The notes under the pieces were generated by a model, which was not told the origin of the DNA, did not search any database, and worked only from the letters and a program-made list of their open reading frames with translations. A stretch of 64,000 nucleotides of DNA, taken from NCBI GenBank assembly GCA_040403555.1, contig JBBAKN010000004.1, forward strand, positions 1-64,000. The letters are read 5' to 3'. Position numbers and translations under genes: made by a program. Below, one piece after another: positions 62,047-64,000 of the stretch. Every line of letters begins with the position of its first letter. Positions within the stretch are counted from its first letter, which is position 1. The DNA is from JAIPAN01 sp040403555. Its GTDB lineage: Bacteria > Bacteroidota > Bacteroidia > Sphingobacteriales > Sphingobacteriaceae.

Positions 62047-62889
62047 TTACTCTTCTGTTTTTTCGGTTTCAGTTTCTGCTTTAGCAGTAGTTTTGCGTGC
62101 TCTTTTACCAGGAGTAGCGCTAGCTGCTTCTGTTGCCGGAGCGGCATCTACTTTTGCTTTTTCAGCTGCACCTTCTTTGTCGGTTTCTTCGTCTTTCTCA
62201 CGTTTACGCTCTTCTAAACCTTCCTGAATTGCTTTGATAATGATATCGGTAATTAAGGTAATAGATTTTGTAGCGTCATCGTTTGCCGGAATTGGGAAAT
62301 CGATATTTGAAGGATCTGAGTTCGTATCCACCATTGCAAAGGTTGGGATATTTAACTTCAATGCTTCAGCCACTGCAATGTGTTCTTTTTTCACATCAAC
62401 TAAGAATAATGCGGCAGGTAAACGGTTCAAATCGGCGATACCTCCTAACAGAGATTCTAATTTGATACGTTCACGCTGAATCATTAATTTTTCTTTTTTC
62501 GACAATACATCGTAAGTGCCGTCTTGGGTCATTTTATCGATGTTAGACATCTTTTTGATAGACTTGCGCACGGTAGAAAAATTAGTTAGCATACCACCCA
62601 ACCAACGTTCGGTTACGTAAGGCATGCCTACAGATTTCGCTTGCTCAGCTACGATATCTTTCGCTTGTTTTTTTGTAGATACGAAAAGTACTTTACGGCC
62701 CGATTTAACAATTTGTTTAATCGCGGCAGCACCTTCCTCTAACTTAGTTAATGTTTTATTTAAATCGATAATATGGATGCCATTACGTTCCATGAAAATG
62801 TAAGGCGCCATTTTTGGATCCCATTTGCGGGTAAGGTGACCAAAGTGTACACCTGCATCCAATAAGTCTTGATATGTTGTTCTAGCCAT
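62047..62889 (-). CDS. rpsB: 30S ribosomal protein S2
   Basis: 280 residues from MARTTYQDLLDAGVHFGHLTRKW, with the family segments MAPYIFMERNGIHIIDLNKT, FVSTKKQAKDIV and RLPAALFLVDVKKEHIAVAEA. The last 50 or so residues are a low-complexity Lys/Glu/Ala tail (EGLEERKREKDEETDKEG...). The open frame continues upstream to 62982, but the ATG at 62889 is the true start. It follows rpsI by 19 bases. Confidence 0.97.
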   Translation of the reverse strand: MARTTYQDLLDAGVHFGHLTRKWDPKMAPYIFMERNGIHIIDLNKTLTKLEEGAAAIKQIVKSGRKVLFVSTKKQAKDIVAEQAKSVGMPYVTERWLGGMLTNFSTVRKSIKKMSNIDKMTQDGTYDVLSKKEKLMIQRERIKLESLLGGIADLNRLPAALFLVDVKKEHIAVAEALKLNIPTFAMVDTNSDPSNIDFPIPANDDATKSITLITDIIIKAIQEGLEERKREKDEETDKEGAAEKAKVDAAPATEAASATPGKRARKTTAKAETETEKTEE

Positions 62890-62908
62890 TTTTTTGATCC
62901 TCCTGAAA

Positions 62909-63295
62909 TTAACGTTTACTGAATTGGAAGCGCTTACGTGCTTTCTTACGACCTGGTTTCTTACGCTCAACCATACGGTCATCGCGGGTCATAATGCCTT
63001 TAGCTCTCAATGAAGGTTTAGTTTCCGGATCTAGCTCAACAATTGCTTTCGCAATTGCCAAACGAACGGCTTCTGCCTGTCCTTTAACACCACCACCTGC
63101 TACATTTACTTTCACATCAAATTTACCGGTAGAACCGCTAACTTTTGTTGATTGAGTAACAATGTACTGCAAGGGTAATGTTGGGAAATACTCTTTGTAA
63201 TCTTTACCGTTTACGGTAATGTTGCCGCTACCCTCAGTTAAATAAATGCGGGCAACAGCAGTTTTTCTTCTTCCCGAAGTGTTTGTTGTTGACAT
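62909..63295 (-). CDS. rpsI: 30S ribosomal protein S9
   Basis: 128 residues, canonical size: GRRKTAVARIYLTEGSG at the N-terminus and the C-terminal GRKKARKRFQFSKR tail that reaches the P-site tRNA. It starts 11 bases past the rplM stop. Confidence 0.98.
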   Translation of the reverse strand: MSTTNTSGRRKTAVARIYLTEGSGNITVNGKDYKEYFPTLPLQYIVTQSTKVSGSTGKFDVKVNVAGGGVKGQAEAVRLAIAKAIVELDPETKPSLRAKGIMTRDDRMVERKKPGRKKARKRFQFSKR

Positions 63296-63306
63296 TTTTT
63301 TTCTCC

Positions 63307-63750
63307 TTAAAGTTTAATGGTTGTAGGATTTTGAGCAGCATGCGGATGATCAGTACCTGCATATACATACAGGTTCTTGTAAATTGCACGGCCCAAACGA
63401 TTTTTAGGTAACATACCGCGAACGGCTTTTTCTACTACACGTTCTGGATGTTTTACCATTAACTCCTTTGGAGAAATGAAACGCTGACCGCCTGGATAGC
63501 CGGTATAGGAAACATACTGCTTTTCGCTGAATTTGTTTCCGGTCAGTTTAACCTTGTCTGCATTAATAACAATTACGTTATCTCCGCAGTCTACGTGTGG
63601 GGTGTACGATGGCTTGTTTTTTCCTCTTACAATCATTGCGATTTTAGAAGACAAGCGCCCCAAAATCTCTCCTTGAGCGTCAACAACTACCCATTGTTTG
63701 TTAACGGTCGTTTTCTTGGCAGAGACAGTTTTGTAACTTAACGTATTCAC
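63307..63750 (-). CDS. rplM: 50S ribosomal protein L13
   Basis: 147 residues with the L13 family segments VVDAQGEILGRLSSKIAMIVRGKNKPSYTPHVDCGD, YVSYTGYPGGQRF and VRGMLPKNRLGR. First gene of the rplM-rpsI-rpsB-tsf operon; a strong promoter lies upstream. Confidence 0.98.
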   Translation of the reverse strand: MNTLSYKTVSAKKTTVNKQWVVVDAQGEILGRLSSKIAMIVRGKNKPSYTPHVDCGDNVIVINADKVKLTGNKFSEKQYVSYTGYPGGQRFISPKELMVKHPERVVEKAVRGMLPKNRLGRAIYKNLYVYAGTDHPHAAQNPTTIKL

Positions 63751-63784
63751 TTGCTTTTGTTTATTTAATTAATAAATTATGTAA

Positions 63785-63801
63785 TCCCCAAAAATTGGGG
63801 A
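63785..63801 (-). promoter_or_regulatory. Leader hairpin of the rplM operon
   Basis: TCCCCAA-TTT-TTGGGGA forms a 7-bp stem at or within a few bases of the predicted transcript start, about 35-50 bases before the rplM ATG. It could be part of an L13-type ribosomal leader or protect the 5' end. It is followed by no U-run, so it is not a terminator. Confidence 0.5.
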
Positions 63802-63804
63802 CTG

Positions 63805-63835
63805 CAAAGATAGCCTTATTCTGTTAAATTTCAAA
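63805..63835 (-). promoter_or_regulatory. rplM operon promoter, TTTG-N19-TATCTTTG
   Basis: TATCTTTG (63805-63812) and TTTG (63832-63835) are spaced by exactly 19 bases on the minus strand, a full match to the Bacteroidota primary sigma consensus. The best promoter in the window. The rest of 63836-64000 is AT-rich and shows no gene. Confidence 0.8.
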
Positions 63836-64000
63836 TCATTAGTGCAATTTTACCAAGCAGCCAATATTATTTTTTCAATTACGTTAAGAACAATGTATTA
63901 GGTTCGGTATTTATTGTATAGATGAATAGCATAACCTATGTGTTAATTAACTCATTATTCACTTAATTTTATTGATTTATGTACTCAAAAAACTACTTAT

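Noticed and set aside
1..64000. CRISPR arrays, tRNA or rRNA genes, insertion sequences, phage genes
   Set aside because: No regular spaced repeats, no cloverleaf-like gaps, no transposase or integrase frames, and no gene gap above 300 bases were seen on either strand.

Overview
The window looks like chromosomal DNA of a member of the Bacteroidota, most likely Sphingobacteriales or a close relative. The signs are: an LpxC-FabZ fusion, the T9SS regulator PorX, HYC_CC_PP-type small proteins, a TonB receptor with a carboxypeptidase-regulatory-like N-terminal domain, DUF5117/5118-type metalloprotease, LytS/LytTR signalling, futalosine-route menaquinone genes, no Shine-Dalgarno-like sites that I could see, and promoters matching the Bacteroidota consensus TTTG-N19-TAnnTTTG. 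No phage, insertion sequence, CRISPR array, rRNA or tRNA was seen. Coding density is very high and no gap between genes exceeds 300 bases.

Layout. 59-5456 (minus): exported zinc metalloprotease, then a TonB receptor preceded by a small His/Cys-rich exported protein, probably a metal-uptake pair. 5525-11247 (plus): a histidine-degradation run, hutU-(unknown)-PPIase-xth-hutI-hutG; hutH lies apart at 19845-21335 (minus). 11244-17758 (minus): 5-formyl-THF cyclo-ligase, efp, a lone ABC ATPase, lpxA, lpxC-fabZ, lpxD and an HD hydrolase. 17855-19842 (plus): porX and tsaE. 19845-26557 (minus): fumC, a lipoprotein, S1/P1-type nuclease, low-molecular-weight phosphatase, hisS, YceI and hutH. 26700-36742: serine hydrolase, CsbD-like protein, anmK, M16 protease, a cysteine-less thioredoxin-fold protein, an SDR, a GHL10 hydrolase, DUF1844 and a coiled-coil membrane protein. 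36808-38764 (minus): pterin genes and fabD. 38845-40331 (plus): mqnB-mqnD. 40328-47579: FtsX-type permease, MBL hydrolase, DCC protein, DinB proteins, a PorY-like kinase, an exported FAD protein and an aldehyde dehydrogenase. 47574-49353 (minus): a probable metal module (HYC_CC_PP, HMA and outer-membrane proteins), then an OmpA lipoprotein. 50317-53323 (plus): two tandem LytS kinases and one LytTR regulator. 53320-54603 (minus): rarA with an in-frame stop. 54680-57887 (plus): TPR protein and C-terminal processing protease. 57919-63750 (minus): ABC exporter, frr, pyrH, tsf, rpsB, rpsI and rplM.

The best leads are: rarA broken by a single in-frame TAA; a pair of equal-length LytS kinases sharing one regulator; two metal-related small-protein modules; an EF-P whose tip loop lacks the usual lysine; an imperfect 23-bp-arm hairpin inserted between rpsB and tsf; eight of ten convergent gene pairs meeting at or overlapping their stop codons with no terminator; and several TAnnTTTG elements so close to start codons that leaderless transcripts are likely. 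Most of the window is ordinary housekeeping DNA, and I do not see a clear defence or mobile system.
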